Part shown: piece after piece, positions 38,085-49,901 of the stretch
Numbering within the stretch: position 1 is the first letter of the stretch
Layout: the number at the start of each line of letters is the position of its first letter
Assembly (NCBI RefSeq): GCF_024793895.1
Contig: NZ_JANUSB010000015.1
Span: 496,001 to 560,000 of the forward strand
Source: Serratia sp. AKBS12
Lineage (GTDB): Bacteria; Pseudomonadota; Gammaproteobacteria; Enterobacterales; Enterobacteriaceae
Direction: 5' to 3'
DNA length: 64,000 nt
Position numbers and translations under genes: made by a program
The notes under the pieces: generated by a model
Seen by the model: only the letters and a program-made list of their open reading frames with translations
Told to the model about the DNA's origin: nothing
Database searches by the model: none

Positions 38085-39359
38085 TCACTGGCAGGCTGCG
38101 GTGTAAGTGCGCAGAACATCGGTAATACAATCCAGCGCCAGACTGCGGGCATCGGCCGGCAACTGCCCGGCGCGCACACGGCGATACTGTATCGGCAGGT
38201 ATTGGCTCAGCAGCGGCAGCGGTAAGGGCTGGCGTCCGAGGTTGCCCAACAGGCGTTCAACCGCCGCCTGCACCGTGCTATCGGGCCAGTAGTAGCGCAG
38301 ACGATCCGAGTAGCTGAAATGCCGCGCGAAATACCGTTGCCGTTCGCTACCGTGATAATATTTTTCCCAGGCGTCTGGCCGCTGGCACATCACCCGCTCA
38401 AGCTGGGCGCGCAGGTTGCTGCATTGCGTCGCCGGCAGCAGTTCGCGCTCCATGTTTTCCAAAGCGTACAAGGCTTCGCGTAGCGCGAAGGTCAGCGCCG
38501 GACCGACCTTCAGGATGGCGAAGTGCCCCTGCACCAGACTGCGGTAGGCCTGCGGCAACTGGTAATCGGTGGAATGGGCTTCAAACACCAGATGAGGTTG
38601 GTCAGCGACGTAGTGGCTTAGCGCCGCCGCTGGTTCGGGTTGGAAATCCACCACGCCATGGTGCGAAAACTCCACGCCCGGCTGCACCACCAGCCCGATA
38701 ACCCGTGGCCAGATATCCGCCAGTCCTTGGCGTGCAAAGGCTTGCCGGTGTGCTGCCAACGTATGCTCCACCGCGTCAACCTGGGTGACGGCGAGCGTAT
38801 CCAAGGCCTCTTGCGCACCGCCGGGTACTGGAACCTCGGTGCCGATCACATATACCACCTCGCTTTTACCGAAGATCTCCAGGCTGGTTTGTTCGCAAAC
38901 GTAAGCCAGCTGTGCCGCGCGCTCGGCAACCGTTTCATCGCTAAGCGGCTGCGGATCGTCGGCGCAGGGCATGCTGCAATCGAGGTGAATTTTCTGAAAG
39001 CCGGCGGCGACGTAGTGCTCAACCAGCACCGACGCCTGCGCCATCGCCTGAGTGGCTGGCAGATGTTGCCAGCGGTTGGGGCCAAGATGATCGCCGCCCA
39101 GCACCAGTTGGGCCTGATCGAGCTCCAGTTTTTCCGCCAGCGATCGTAACTGCTGCTGAAACATCTGCGGCGTCATGCCGGTGTAGCCGCCATGCTGATC
39201 AACCTGATTCGAGGTGGCTTCAATCAGCAACGGCGTCTGCTGCTGGCGCGCATGCAGCATTGCTGCCTCCAGTACCCAGGGGTGGGCGGAACAGACCGAG
39301 GTAATCCCGATATGTTCGCCTTGTTTATGCCTTGCAATCAGCTCGGTTAAGCGTGTCAT
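38085..39359 (-). CDS. kbaZ: Tagatose-bisphosphate aldolase non-catalytic subunit KbaZ/GatZ
   Basis: A 424-residue protein of the GatZ/KbaZ family ([62 protein letters not shown]). In E. coli this subunit, with a chaperone-like role, stabilises and activates GatY or KbaY and has no established activity of its own. It is the first gene of the leftward operon kbaZ-agaS-kbaY-kinase-permease-GH27-ompG. Its start is 8 bases or so from the first of several AgaR-like sites, so repression by AgaR is likely. Confidence 0.93.
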   Translation of the reverse strand: MTRLTELIARHKQGEHIGITSVCSAHPWVLEAAMLHARQQQTPLLIEATSNQVDQHGGYTGMTPQMFQQQLRSLAEKLELDQAQLVLGGDHLGPNRWQHLPATQAMAQASVLVEHYVAAGFQKIHLDCSMPCADDPQPLSDETVAERAAQLAYVCEQTSLEIFGKSEVVYVIGTEVPVPGGAQEALDTLAVTQVDAVEHTLAAHRQAFARQGLADIWPRVIGLVVQPGVEFSHHGVVDFQPEPAAALSHYVADQPHLVFEAHSTDYQLPQAYRSLVQGHFAILKVGPALTFALREALYALENMERELLPATQCSNLRAQLERVMCQRPDAWEKYYHGSERQRYFARHFSYSDRLRYYWPDSTVQAAVERLLGNLGRQPLPLPLLSQYLPIQYRRVRAGQLPADARSLALDCITDVLRTYTAACQ

Positions 39360-39362
39360 ATA

Positions 39363-39575
39363 TCCTCATTTCTTTCGTTTTGTTTCTTTTTGGCGTTTTG
39401 TAAACTAAAAATGACGTTAATAAAAACGAAAAGAAAGATCAATAAGGTTTTTGCCGTAACGAAAAGAAAGTGTAAGCGTTGTGATCGCGGTTTTATTTTT
39501 GATGAGACACAAGTGAAAGATAACGAAACTTTTATCTTGGGTTTTAACCGGCAAGGAAAAGAAAACAAAGCAAAT
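39363..39575. promoter_or_regulatory. Array of five AgaR-type operator-like sites
   Basis: The 368-base gap between kbaZ and agaR holds repeated CTTTCNTTTNGTTT-like elements: CTTTCGTTTTGTTTCTTTTT at 39372-39391, and on the other strand around 39423-39440, 39458-39477, 39513-39530 and 39555-39572 (CGAAAAGAAAG, GAAAGATAACGAAAC and GAAAAGAAAACAAAG forms). The first fits the published E. coli AgaR consensus (TTTCRTTTYRTTTYNYTY core). The spacings would allow DNA looping by tetrameric AgaR and control of both divergent promoters. Confidence 0.75.
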
Positions 39576-39727
39576 GCCTTGGGCAACATCGTCGTTTAGC
39601 GGCGAATATGGTAGGGTTCGTAAGGGAAGGGATTGCCGTACCGTTGGCATAGCATTGCGCGGCGGCCGTTTTTGCCCAGTGATTTATCTTCAACCACACC
39701 TGACGGTGTAATGGGTCATTTCAGACG

Positions 39728-40531
39728 ATGAGCATGAGTGATAAAAAAAGCGTTCGTGGTACCAGTGAGCGGCGGGAAAAAATAATTTCCTTGCTGAAAC
39801 AGCAGGGAGCGGTGCAGGTGAGCGAGCTGGCGGCGCAGTTTAACGTGTCGACCGTGACCATTCGTGGCGATCTGGCATTTCTGGAAAAGCGGGGAATTGC
39901 CACCCGGGCCTACGGTGGGGCGCTGATTTGCGAACCGCCGGTACTGGCCAGCGAACGCAGCATTGAGGCCAAGCAAACCGAACACCTGGCGGTCAAGCAG
40001 CGCATTGCCCGCCAGGCTGCCGAGATGGTGGTTACCGGTAGCAGCATCATTCTTGATTCTGGCACCACCACCTACGAAATTGCGCAGCAGCTACGTGACA
40101 AAAAAGAAATTATCGTCATGACCAACGGTATGAACGTTGCCAATGCGCTGCTGGACGCTACAGAGGTCGAACTGCTGGTCACCGGCGGGCATCTGCGCCG
40201 CAGTTCCCAGTCGTTTTATGGCTCACAGGCCGAACTGTCGCTGGACAATTACCATTTCGACATGCTTTTTCTGGGGGTTGACGGTCTCAGCCTGAGTCAG
40301 GGCGTCACCACCCATCAAGAGAATGAAGCGCGCCTCAATCGCCGGATGTGCGAGGTGTCCAAACGCATCATCGCGGTAGCCGATTCCAGCAAGTTCAATC
40401 GCGTCGGGCTGCATCGTATTATCGATACCGCGCGTATCGACGTGCTGATCACCGACACCGCCATCCCCGACGAGATGCGCAGGGGGCTTGAGGCCCTGGG
40501 CGTGGAGCTGCTGCTGGTTGAACACGACTAA
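39728..40531 (+). CDS. agaR: DeoR-family repressor AgaR
   Basis: A 267-residue DeoR/GlpR-type regulator with an N-terminal winged helix ([46 protein letters not shown]) and a sugar-phosphate-sensing domain ([45 protein letters not shown]). It matches E. coli AgaR almost block for block. AgaR represses the GalNAc/galactosamine genes until a pathway intermediate binds. It is divergent from the operon it is expected to control, across a five-site operator array. Its identity is the best anchor for reading the cluster as an aga system. Confidence 0.93.
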   Translation: MSMSDKKSVRGTSERREKIISLLKQQGAVQVSELAAQFNVSTVTIRGDLAFLEKRGIATRAYGGALICEPPVLASERSIEAKQTEHLAVKQRIARQAAEMVVTGSSIILDSGTTTYEIAQQLRDKKEIIVMTNGMNVANALLDATEVELLVTGGHLRRSSQSFYGSQAELSLDNYHFDMLFLGVDGLSLSQGVTTHQENEARLNRRMCEVSKRIIAVADSSKFNRVGLHRIIDTARIDVLITDTAIPDEMRRGLEALGVELLLVEHD

Positions 40532-40550
40532 CCTGCACCAGGCGTTGTAT

Positions 40551-40571
40551 TGCGGCACGGCCAGTGCCGCA
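40551..40571. other. Hairpin between convergent agaR and LysR genes
   Basis: TGCGGCAC pairs with GTGCCGCA around GGCCA. It has no T run and could act as a bidirectional transcript-end structure. Confidence 0.45.
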
Positions 40572-40580
40572 GGTGGCAGG

Positions 40581-41492
40581 CTAAACCAGATAGGGCTGCC
40601 GCCATTCGGCCTTTAACTGATTGATAAACCAGACTCCGGCCGGTCCGGGCGGCTGCGACGGGCGGTGGAATGCCGACATGGTCAATACGAACCCGGTGCG
40701 TGGCATATCATCTACATCCAGTACCACCAACGTACCTTCGGCGATGTCTTTTTCCACCATATGCAAGGGCATTCCCCCCCAGCCGACGCTGTCTTTGAGA
40801 AAGGCATGTTTGGTTGACAGATCGGCCAGACGCCAGGTCGTGGGCGATGCGACGGCGAAATCTCGACCGGTGGTCAGTTCCGAACGGTCCGAGAGCACCA
40901 GTTGCCGGTGCTTGCTGAGTTCGCTGCGCGGGATGCGGCGCTCGAAACGGGCCAGCGGATGACTGGCCGACGCCACCGCGACCAACGGCACCTCTCCCAG
41001 CCGTTCGCTGAGCAGCGAAGGGAAGGTTTGCGGCAGCGGCGGCAGGATACCCAGGCTGCAACGGCCATCCAGCACCGGTTGATAGGCCGCGCCCAGGGCT
41101 TCGACGAACAGGCGCAGCGGCGTCAATGGGAAGCGAACGGCAAACGCTTTGGCCACCGCGCTGACCACCGAAGTTGGAAAACACACGTCAACCACCACCG
41201 ACAGTTCGGCCTCAACCCCGGAGGTCATCTGCCTGGCCCGCGCCTTGAGCGTGTCGACGCCGGCGACGATATTGCGCGCATCCGCCAGTAACAGCACCCC
41301 TGCCGGCGTCAGCTTGGGAAACTTGGCCGAGCGATCAAACAGCATCACGCCGATCTGATCTTCCAGACTGCTGACCCAGCCGCTGACCGCCGACTGCACC
41401 CGGTTGAGTTTCCGCGCCGCCGCCGAAAAACTGCCTTCATCCGCGGCGGTAATGAAAGTTCTGAGCTGATCGAGAGAGACGCCATCAAGCAT
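40581..41492 (-). CDS. LysR-family regulator divergent from the reductase/SRPBCC genes
   Basis: A 303-residue LysR protein: helix-turn-helix (SLDQLRTFITAADEGSFSAAARKLNRVQSAVSGWVSSLEDQIG) and effector domain to the end. The recognition helix has QSAVSGWV in place of the usual QSAVSRQI. It is divergent from the F420-reductase-like gene, with 155 bases between the starts, and probably regulates that gene and the SRPBCC gene. The inducer is unknown. Confidence 0.87.
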   Translation of the reverse strand: MLDGVSLDQLRTFITAADEGSFSAAARKLNRVQSAVSGWVSSLEDQIGVMLFDRSAKFPKLTPAGVLLLADARNIVAGVDTLKARARQMTSGVEAELSVVVDVCFPTSVVSAVAKAFAVRFPLTPLRLFVEALGAAYQPVLDGRCSLGILPPLPQTFPSLLSERLGEVPLVAVASASHPLARFERRIPRSELSKHRQLVLSDRSELTTGRDFAVASPTTWRLADLSTKHAFLKDSVGWGGMPLHMVEKDIAEGTLVVLDVDDMPRTGFVLTMSAFHRPSQPPGPAGVWFINQLKAEWRQPYLV

Positions 41493-41647
41493 TAGCCGTT
41501 CCTACATCTCAAATAACGATGGTTGGTATCTCAATTTACCGTCTTCTCAGATGTATTGGCAATCATTAGGATTTTCTTTAGCGGCGCGGGATGTCCCGGC
41601 CTGTTGGTAGCCGACCAATCTCAAACCGGCGAAGTAAAGGGGGTCTT

Positions 41648-42250
41648 ATGAGGTATTCGATTATCGGTAGCGGCAGCGTCGGGATGGCCCTGGCCACGCA
41701 ATTCGCCCGCCAGCACATCACCGTTGGACTGGCAAATAGCCGTGGTCCGGACTCGCTGGCATCGCTGCCCGTAGCGCTGGCAGAGCACGTCATTCCCCAG
41801 ACGCTGACCGATGCCCTGCAGGCGCAGTTGATCCTGCTGGCGGTGCCGTTCCGTGCGCACCGTGATGTTGCCGCTGCCCTCGGCGACTGGCAGGGCAAGA
41901 TTGTTATCGATGCCACCAATGCTTACGGCATCCCACTGTCCGAACTGGGCGGCCAGCCGTCGTCGGCGGTGGTGGCACGGGCGATGCCGGGGGCGACGCT
42001 GGTGAAGGCGTTCAATCATCTGCCCGCCGCACAATTGGCACAGGAACCCGCTAGCGCCGGTGGCCGGCGCGCGATCTTCCTAGCAGGGGATGATGATGCC
42101 GCAGTGGAGACCGTGGCCGCGCTGGTGCAACGGCTCGGCTACGCGCCGGTCAGTCTTGGCAAGTTAGCCGAAGGCGGGCTGCTGGTGCAGGCAAGAGAAC
42201 AACAGTGGGCACCGCTTATTTTTCAAGACCTTTTCAAAAAGGACAGCTAA
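41648..42250 (+). CDS. NADPH-dependent F420 reductase-like / NAD(P)-binding protein
   Basis: A 200-residue Rossmann-fold protein starting at MRYSIIGSGSVGMALA behind a GGGGG-rich ribosome site. GSGSVG is the dinucleotide motif, ANSRGPDSL fits the NADP 2'-phosphate loop, and VIDATNAYG and VKAFNHLPA complete the F420-dependent NADP reductase-like family. Enterobacteria lack F420, so members probably reduce another substrate with NADPH. It precedes the SRPBCC gene by two bases, indicating one operon under the divergent LysR gene. A longer relative is encoded at 51965-52726. Confidence 0.8.
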   Translation: MRYSIIGSGSVGMALATQFARQHITVGLANSRGPDSLASLPVALAEHVIPQTLTDALQAQLILLAVPFRAHRDVAAALGDWQGKIVIDATNAYGIPLSELGGQPSSAVVARAMPGATLVKAFNHLPAAQLAQEPASAGGRRAIFLAGDDDAAVETVAALVQRLGYAPVSLGKLAEGGLLVQAREQQWAPLIFQDLFKKDS

Positions 42251-42252
42251 CC

Positions 42253-42750
42253 ATGTACGACCATGTAATTTGGCCAGAGCAGTTCGATCCAAGGATCTCG
42301 CCTATCTATGCGCTCAATGATATTGACATCAAAGCCCCGCCAGAGGTGGTGTGGGCGCTGTTGGTCGACGCCGAAAACTGGGTCAGCTATTTCCCCCCTG
42401 AAGACCAGGTGAAAATTCTCTCCGGCGACAGCGAGCTCCAGGCCGGCACGAAATACCACCGAGTGACGGTGGGTTTTCCGATGAGCCTGGTGGTAACGGA
42501 ATATGTGCCGGGCCGCAGGATCGCCTGGTCGGCAACCGTCGACGGCGACAGCACGCACTCCAGCGCCTATCACGGCTGGGTTATCACGCCAACGCCGGAC
42601 GGCTGCCATCTGCTGACCGAAGAGACGCAACAAGGGGAGTTCTTCCTGGAAACGCTCGGTCGCAAACACCCTGGTGCGCTGTACCGTTATCACCAGGAAT
42701 GGGTTGAACGCTTGGCCCAGGCGGCAGAAGCGCGGGTTGCCGAGCAGTAA
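42253..42750 (+). CDS. SRPBCC-family (START-like) small-molecule binding protein
   Basis: A 165-residue protein with the helix-grip pattern of SRPBCC/polyketide-cyclase-like folds: IDIKAPPEVVWALLVDAENWVSYFP at the N-terminus, beta strands (YHRVTVGFPMSLVVTEYVPGRRIAWSA), and a long C-terminal helix (HQEWVERLAQAAEARV). Such proteins bind or transform hydrophobic ligands in the cytosol. It is translationally coupled to the upstream reductase gene. Ligand unknown. Confidence 0.8.
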   Translation: MYDHVIWPEQFDPRISPIYALNDIDIKAPPEVVWALLVDAENWVSYFPPEDQVKILSGDSELQAGTKYHRVTVGFPMSLVVTEYVPGRRIAWSATVDGDSTHSSAYHGWVITPTPDGCHLLTEETQQGEFFLETLGRKHPGALYRYHQEWVERLAQAAEARVAEQ

Positions 42751-42826
42751 CCTGCATAGTGAGGTTCACACTGCCTGGCCGGTTGGTCAGGCAGATTGCC
42801 CCGATACCGACGCTGGAGAAACAGAG

Positions 42827-43507
42827 ATGAAAATCGAATTGAATGGCAAAAAGGCTATCGTTAGCGGCTCCACCGCAGGCATTGGCCGGGCCATAGCAGA
42901 AGGGCTGGCGCGTGCCGGCGCCTCGGTGGTGATTAACGGTCGTGGTGAACAGCGGGTATCGGCTGGTGCCTGGGCATGAGATTGCCGGGCGAGTGGTAGA
43001 GGTTGGCGGCCAGGTCAGCCATTTTAAACCCGGAGATATCGGCGGTGTGGGCGTGATGGTCGACGCCTTGCGACCTCCCCGGAGAAGGGCGAAGATGCCC
43101 GTCGTCTGGGGGCAAAACAGGTGGTGGTGTCGCGCGATGCCGCGCAAATGGCCGCCTGCCAAACCTCGCTGGATTTGATTATTGACTGCGTAGCGGCACC
43201 GCACGATCTGGATCCTTATCTGGCCGCGCTGAAAACCAATGGCCGCTTGGTGTTGGTAGGCATTCCAGACCAGCCACACCTCTCGCCGAATATTACGCCG
43301 ATGGTGTTTCGACGTTTAAGCATCAGTGGTTCGTCGATTGGCAGCATGCGGGAAACCCAGGAGATGCTCAACTTCTGCGGCGAGCACAATATTACCGCCG
43401 ATATAGAAATAATCGGTGGTGAAGGTATCGAGGCTGCCTTTGCCCGTATACTTAAGGGCGACGTTAAGTACCGCTTTGTGATCGATATGCAGACTACGCG
43501 CTGGTAG
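42827..43507 (+). pseudogene. Composite wreck: SDR N-terminus joined to a twice-deleted zinc alcohol dehydrogenase
   Basis: A good start (CAGAG before ATG 42827) opens an SDR with TGIGRAIAEGL-type motif (MKIELNGKKAIVSGSTAGIG) for about 40 codons, up to VVINGR. The sequence then jumps, in other frames, into a medium-chain alcohol dehydrogenase: YRLVPGHEIAGRVVEVGGQVSHFKPGD (about 42954-43065), and after a second gap TSPEKGEDARRLGAKQVVVSRD to FVIDMQ (about 43065-43500). The catalytic and much of the cofactor region are missing. It appears to be the scar of two deletions between two neighbouring genes of a former SDR-ADH pair. Confidence 0.8.
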
Positions 43508-43533
43508 CGGATGGTGCAGACGGAGCGGCATGC

Positions 43534-43662
43534 CTATCGTCGTTCTGGGCGGCCGTTTCTCATCTTTTCTTTCCCATCTGCATGATTGATTTCCTGAGCG
43601 GTAGATGCAGCCTTCACTGAAATAAACCCCATGACCAATGTAGTAATAAGGAGTGTTTTCAT
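43534..43662 (-). pseudogene. Truncated BhsA/McbA-type small periplasmic protein
   Basis: A 42-residue frame with a GAGGT site seven bases before ATG 43662 and a good signal peptide (MKTLLITTLVMGFISVKA). The next residues STAQEINHADGKEKM are typical of the start of the DUF1471 (BhsA/YhcN) stress proteins. The frame then ends in RNGRPERR instead of the expected GVISV strand and the remaining 45 residues. It looks cut at the junction next to the dehydrogenase wreck. Confidence 0.5.
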
Positions 43663-43878
43663 ATTTAGTACCTCATTTAACAACACGTTATAAACTGGAC
43701 TTGTATCAGGAGTAAATTCCTCCATCTGTATATTCAAATATACAGACCAACGCTGTCATAAGGCTGACCGCTATATGGCAAAGTTGTCAGGGTTGTAGAT
43801 TGGTTAACTTTTTTGAATACAGGTTCAGTTCGTTAATAATGCACCCAGGTTCTTCACGCAAAGGCATATTGTCTATGT

Positions 43879-44577
43879 CTAAAACCCCATCATTTTTTGT
43901 GGATCATCAGTCTGCAGGTCTGCAAACAGTGGGGTAAGCTCCTGCTGTGCTTCGCCTCGCTCAGCCACCAGCTCGAACGTTTTATTTTTTGCCTCGTCGT
44001 TGGTCAGGGCACAGACCAGAACCTGGGCGATTTGCTTGCGGGATATCACTCCATCTTCCGGTGTTCCCGCATGGCGACGATCCCCTTGAAGCATAACGAT
44101 TCTGTGTTCATCATCATTGTTGTAATCAAACCAGCCGGGCCTGACGATGGTATAGGGATGGCCACTCGCCCTGACCAGACGCTCGGCACGCCTTTTCCAG
44201 TCATGTACCTCAGTGTGTTGATTCCAGGTGCTGAGCCGTTCAGTCACGCCAATCGTGGTCATCAGGCTGATACGAACAGACGTATGCTTGAAAATTCGTA
44301 AAATATTACGCACTCCGCCGTAATCGATTGCTCTGGCACCAATACGACCCTGCCCATCGGAACCGAGCGTGAAGATGATGGCATCAATATCTTTCGGTAA
44401 TTCGGTGAGTGTTTCAGGCATTGAAACATCGCCGTAAAAAACATCCATTCCACGAGGAAGCGATTTTACTTTGCGTTTATTTCTGACCAGCGCGACGGGC
44501 TGATGACCCATTTCAATAGCGGTATTCACGACATGAAGACCAATACTTCCTGTCGCCCCTGCAATGAGTATTTTCAT
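43879..44577 (-). CDS. Atypical SDR, NAD(P)H-binding epimerase-like
   Basis: A 232-residue single-domain Rossmann protein: GATGSIG (7-13) binds NAD(P), ALVRNKRK suits NADP, and RPGWFDYN is the atypical-SDR segment after strand 6. There is no YxxxK, as is usual in the NmrA/BVR-B-like subgroup, which act as reductases or redox sensors. It is divergent from a LysR gene (148 bases between starts) with a Fur-like sequence in between. Part of the oxidoreductase patchwork whose base composition is lower in GC than the core genes. Confidence 0.82.
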   Translation of the reverse strand: MKILIAGATGSIGLHVVNTAIEMGHQPVALVRNKRKVKSLPRGMDVFYGDVSMPETLTELPKDIDAIIFTLGSDGQGRIGARAIDYGGVRNILRIFKHTSVRISLMTTIGVTERLSTWNQHTEVHDWKRRAERLVRASGHPYTIVRPGWFDYNNDDEHRIVMLQGDRRHAGTPEDGVISRKQIAQVLVCALTNDEAKNKTFELVAERGEAQQELTPLFADLQTDDPQKMMGF

Positions 44578-44621
44578 GATAAACCTTCTGATAATTCAGC
44601 CTTATTTTCGATACGGTCAGA

Positions 44622-44640
44622 ATATCAATTATCATTATCG
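44622..44640. promoter_or_regulatory. Fur-box-like sequence
   Basis: On the minus strand GATAATGATAATTGATATT shares the first 12 bases and about 15 of 19 in total with the Fur consensus GATAATGATAATCATTATC. It lies 45 bases before the SDR start and 86 before the LysR start. Regulation by iron is only a hypothesis. Confidence 0.35.
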
Positions 44641-44686
44641 TCAGTAATGGGGCTAAAATGATTGTGTCTATGAACACCCTTCATGA

Positions 44687-47569
<2,883 letters not shown>

Positions 47570-47636
47570 TTATTCGATTAGATGGGGTAATTAGCTAGGG
47601 TTTATTAGATGTGTTCATTAATCTAGAGGGGGGGAG

Positions 47637-47659
47637 GTCGGCTTTGTGCCAAAGCCGAC
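47637..47659. other. Perfect hairpin in the 367-base gap 47522-47888
   Basis: GTCGGCTTT and AAAGCCGAC pair perfectly around GTGCC. The gap also has a G run just before it. I see no gene or clear mobile-element end here, although the sequence looks like patchwork DNA. Confidence 0.5.
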
Positions 47660-47888
47660 GCTAAAACTGTTCGTAAAAGCCCCCTCAACAGATATTCCAA
47701 ATCATGGATAAAGACAGAGCCCCAAACCTGTGTTGTTAACATAGGTGGGCTTTTCCGCTGGCCTTGCCGCAGCGTCGGAGAAGTCGATAGAAGTAAGCAG
47801 CCTTGGCCTTGCACGACCGTCTACCTTTTACTGTGAGGGGGAGTGCTCTTGTCAAAAATCACGGAGAACAACGTGGAAAGAGTTCTGG

Positions 47889-49076
47889 CTATCTGGCGAA
47901 TAACTGACTCATTTTTTTAAACACAACATGAATAAGCATAAGCGCCGGTAACGCAGCTCCGAATGCGCAGATCCCGTTCCACTGCCAGTGACGAAAGCCC
48001 AGACTGCTGAGAGCGGACCCGAGTGACATGCCGATAAACCCTGACGTAACAAAGATGGAGGTAATGCGTGACTGGGCTTCGGGTTTGAGTTTGTAGATCA
48101 CGGACTGATGTACAACCTGCAGTCCCATCGCGGCAACATCAAGGATCAGTATTCCCCCCGTCAGAAACGGCAGCGAGACCCGGGCCTCCATCATCAGTCC
48201 CCACGAAAGCAGCAGTAAAACAGCAAGTCCCACGGTTAAAGCCGCTGTGTGGCCTTTATCGCTGATTCTGCCCGCAATACCCGCTGAAGTGGCACCGGCA
48301 GCCCCGATTAGGCCAAAAAGTCCGATGGTTGAAGGCTGAAAATAATACGGAGCGCCGGACAGAAAGAGCGTAAGTCCTGTCCAAAGGATGCTGAAGCTCC
48401 CCATCCCCATCATGCAGTAGAAGGCCCGAACCCGGAGGGCCTCGTGTTCTTTTAACAGTGAGAGCATCGAAGCGATCAGTCCGGCATAAGCGATTTTTGT
48501 GCCTGAAATAACCGTTGGCACCATCATTTTTCTCACGATAATCAGAACGGTAGCTGCAGCAACCGTCGCAAGCAGGTACATCGCTCTCCAACTGAGAGCA
48601 TCGGCGATCAATCCTGAAATCGTGCGGGCGAGAAGTATTCCCAGGAGCATTCCGGTGATCATCTGCCCCACCCGCTGACCGCGCTCCTTTTCAGGCGTGT
48701 GCGTGGCCACGTAGGGGATCAGGACCATCGTCGCGCTTGATGCCAGCCCCAGAAACAGCTGAACGACAGCGAAAAACCAGAAGCTCTGGCTGACAGCAGT
48801 CAGCGCCAGCGCAGTGATACACAGAAGCACCATTACCGAGGCCAGACGGCGTCGATCAATAAAATCCCCCAGAGGGACCAGAAACAACACACCAAGGCCA
48901 TAACCCAGTTGCGTCAACGTTACCAGGAGAGCCGTGTCCGAAGAGGGGGTATGAAACTGCTGTCCAATCACGGCCAGCAGCGGTTGTGAGTAATAAATAT
49001 TGGCGACCATAAAAGCCGCTGCCGCCGCAAAAACGGCTGTCTGTCGTGCAGTTAAGACGATGTGTGATGAGGTCAT
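47889..49076 (-). CDS. MFS transporter, drug/metabolite exporter-like
   Basis: A 395-residue major facilitator with 12 hydrophobic segments. The loop between helices 2 and 3 reads GVLFLVPLGDFIDRRRLASVM, the MFS signature, and the N-terminal part (VANIYYSQPLLAVIGQQF) is typical of the YnfM/arabinose-efflux-like exporters. It follows the SDR gene on the same strand (66 bases apart), likely in the same transcript, which suggests disposal of a compound related to the SDR and the divergent LysR. Confidence 0.87.
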   Translation of the reverse strand: MTSSHIVLTARQTAVFAAAAAFMVANIYYSQPLLAVIGQQFHTPSSDTALLVTLTQLGYGLGVLFLVPLGDFIDRRRLASVMVLLCITALALTAVSQSFWFFAVVQLFLGLASSATMVLIPYVATHTPEKERGQRVGQMITGMLLGILLARTISGLIADALSWRAMYLLATVAAATVLIIVRKMMVPTVISGTKIAYAGLIASMLSLLKEHEALRVRAFYCMMGMGSFSILWTGLTLFLSGAPYYFQPSTIGLFGLIGAAGATSAGIAGRISDKGHTAALTVGLAVLLLLSWGLMMEARVSLPFLTGGILILDVAAMGLQVVHQSVIYKLKPEAQSRITSIFVTSGFIGMSLGSALSSLGFRHWQWNGICAFGAALPALMLIHVVFKKMSQLFAR

Positions 49077-49142
49077 GCTATCTCCTGAGCCAGAAACAGA
49101 AATGCAGGCCCCCTGATGTGGGGCCTGTAATCAGAAGCCGTT

Positions 49143-49802
49143 TCAGGCTGCCGGATACTGCGCTTCCGCCGACCACCTGTCCTGCGGCTCAGCATGTAAA
49201 TTCCAGAATGTCCGGGCAACGGCATGCGACTCATCCGAACCTGCAGCAACAAGTGTGCCGACTGTAACCGTCGCAATATGAACATTCCTGTCTTTGAGAA
49301 GATCAAACAGGCCGTGAGTCAGATTCCGCACACCGGCCTTGCCGACGCTCAGGGACAGATAATCAGCATTGGGCTGGGTGGCGAAAATGCCGCCGGTTAT
49401 CAGGACGGTGCCTTCTCCGCGTTCAGTCATTCCGGGAGTGACGGCTTTGACAGCAGCAAAACCAGCACCAATATTCACCGTTAGATCCTGGATAAACCCT
49501 TCCACCGTCTGGGCTTCAAGCGATCCATCGTGCAATGCAGCTGAATTAAAATGCAGCACATCTACCGAGCCGGTTTGCGATTCCACCGTGTGGATAAGCT
49601 CATCGATACTGTTGATATCGCTGGCATCGACGTAGCGACCTTCTGCCTGCAATCCGGCCGCCTGTAATGCTTCCACCTGCTCTGAAACGTAATGTTTGTT
49701 ACGTGATGTTAAAACCACGCGAAAACCTTCGCGGGCAAACAGGGTGGCAGTTGCAATTCCAATCCCCGGTCCGGAACCAATACTCAGAAATGTTTTCATC
49801 AT
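49143..49802 (-). CDS. SDR-family protein lacking the catalytic tyrosine
   Basis: A 219-residue protein with an SDR dinucleotide motif (SIGSGPGIGIATA, 7-19) and NSAAL instead of NNAG. The expected catalytic YxxxK is LSVGK (L151, K155) and the upstream Ser region is ITGGI, so both Ser and Tyr of the usual triad are missing; a Tyr three residues earlier (Y148) does not have the right spacing. It may be a non-classical reductase or a sensor. It is divergent from the LysR gene 99 bases away and upstream of the MFS gene. Confidence 0.82.
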   Translation of the reverse strand: MMKTFLSIGSGPGIGIATATLFAREGFRVVLTSRNKHYVSEQVEALQAAGLQAEGRYVDASDINSIDELIHTVESQTGSVDVLHFNSAALHDGSLEAQTVEGFIQDLTVNIGAGFAAVKAVTPGMTERGEGTVLITGGIFATQPNADYLSLSVGKAGVRNLTHGLFDLLKDRNVHIATVTVGTLVAAGSDESHAVARTFWNLHAEPQDRWSAEAQYPAA

Positions 49803-49901
49803 TTTTGCCTCTCATTTAGTCAGAAAGGCAATTTTATAATTTGCTCATAAAATGATAATCAGGGTAAATTGCAAATTATTATTGTGTGGGGTGCATGAAT
49901 T

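Noticed and set aside
43534..43737. Longer 67-codon start for the BhsA-type fragment
   Set aside because: The internal ATG at 43662 has a GAGGT site and starts the signal peptide; the upstream codons are acidic and would destroy it.
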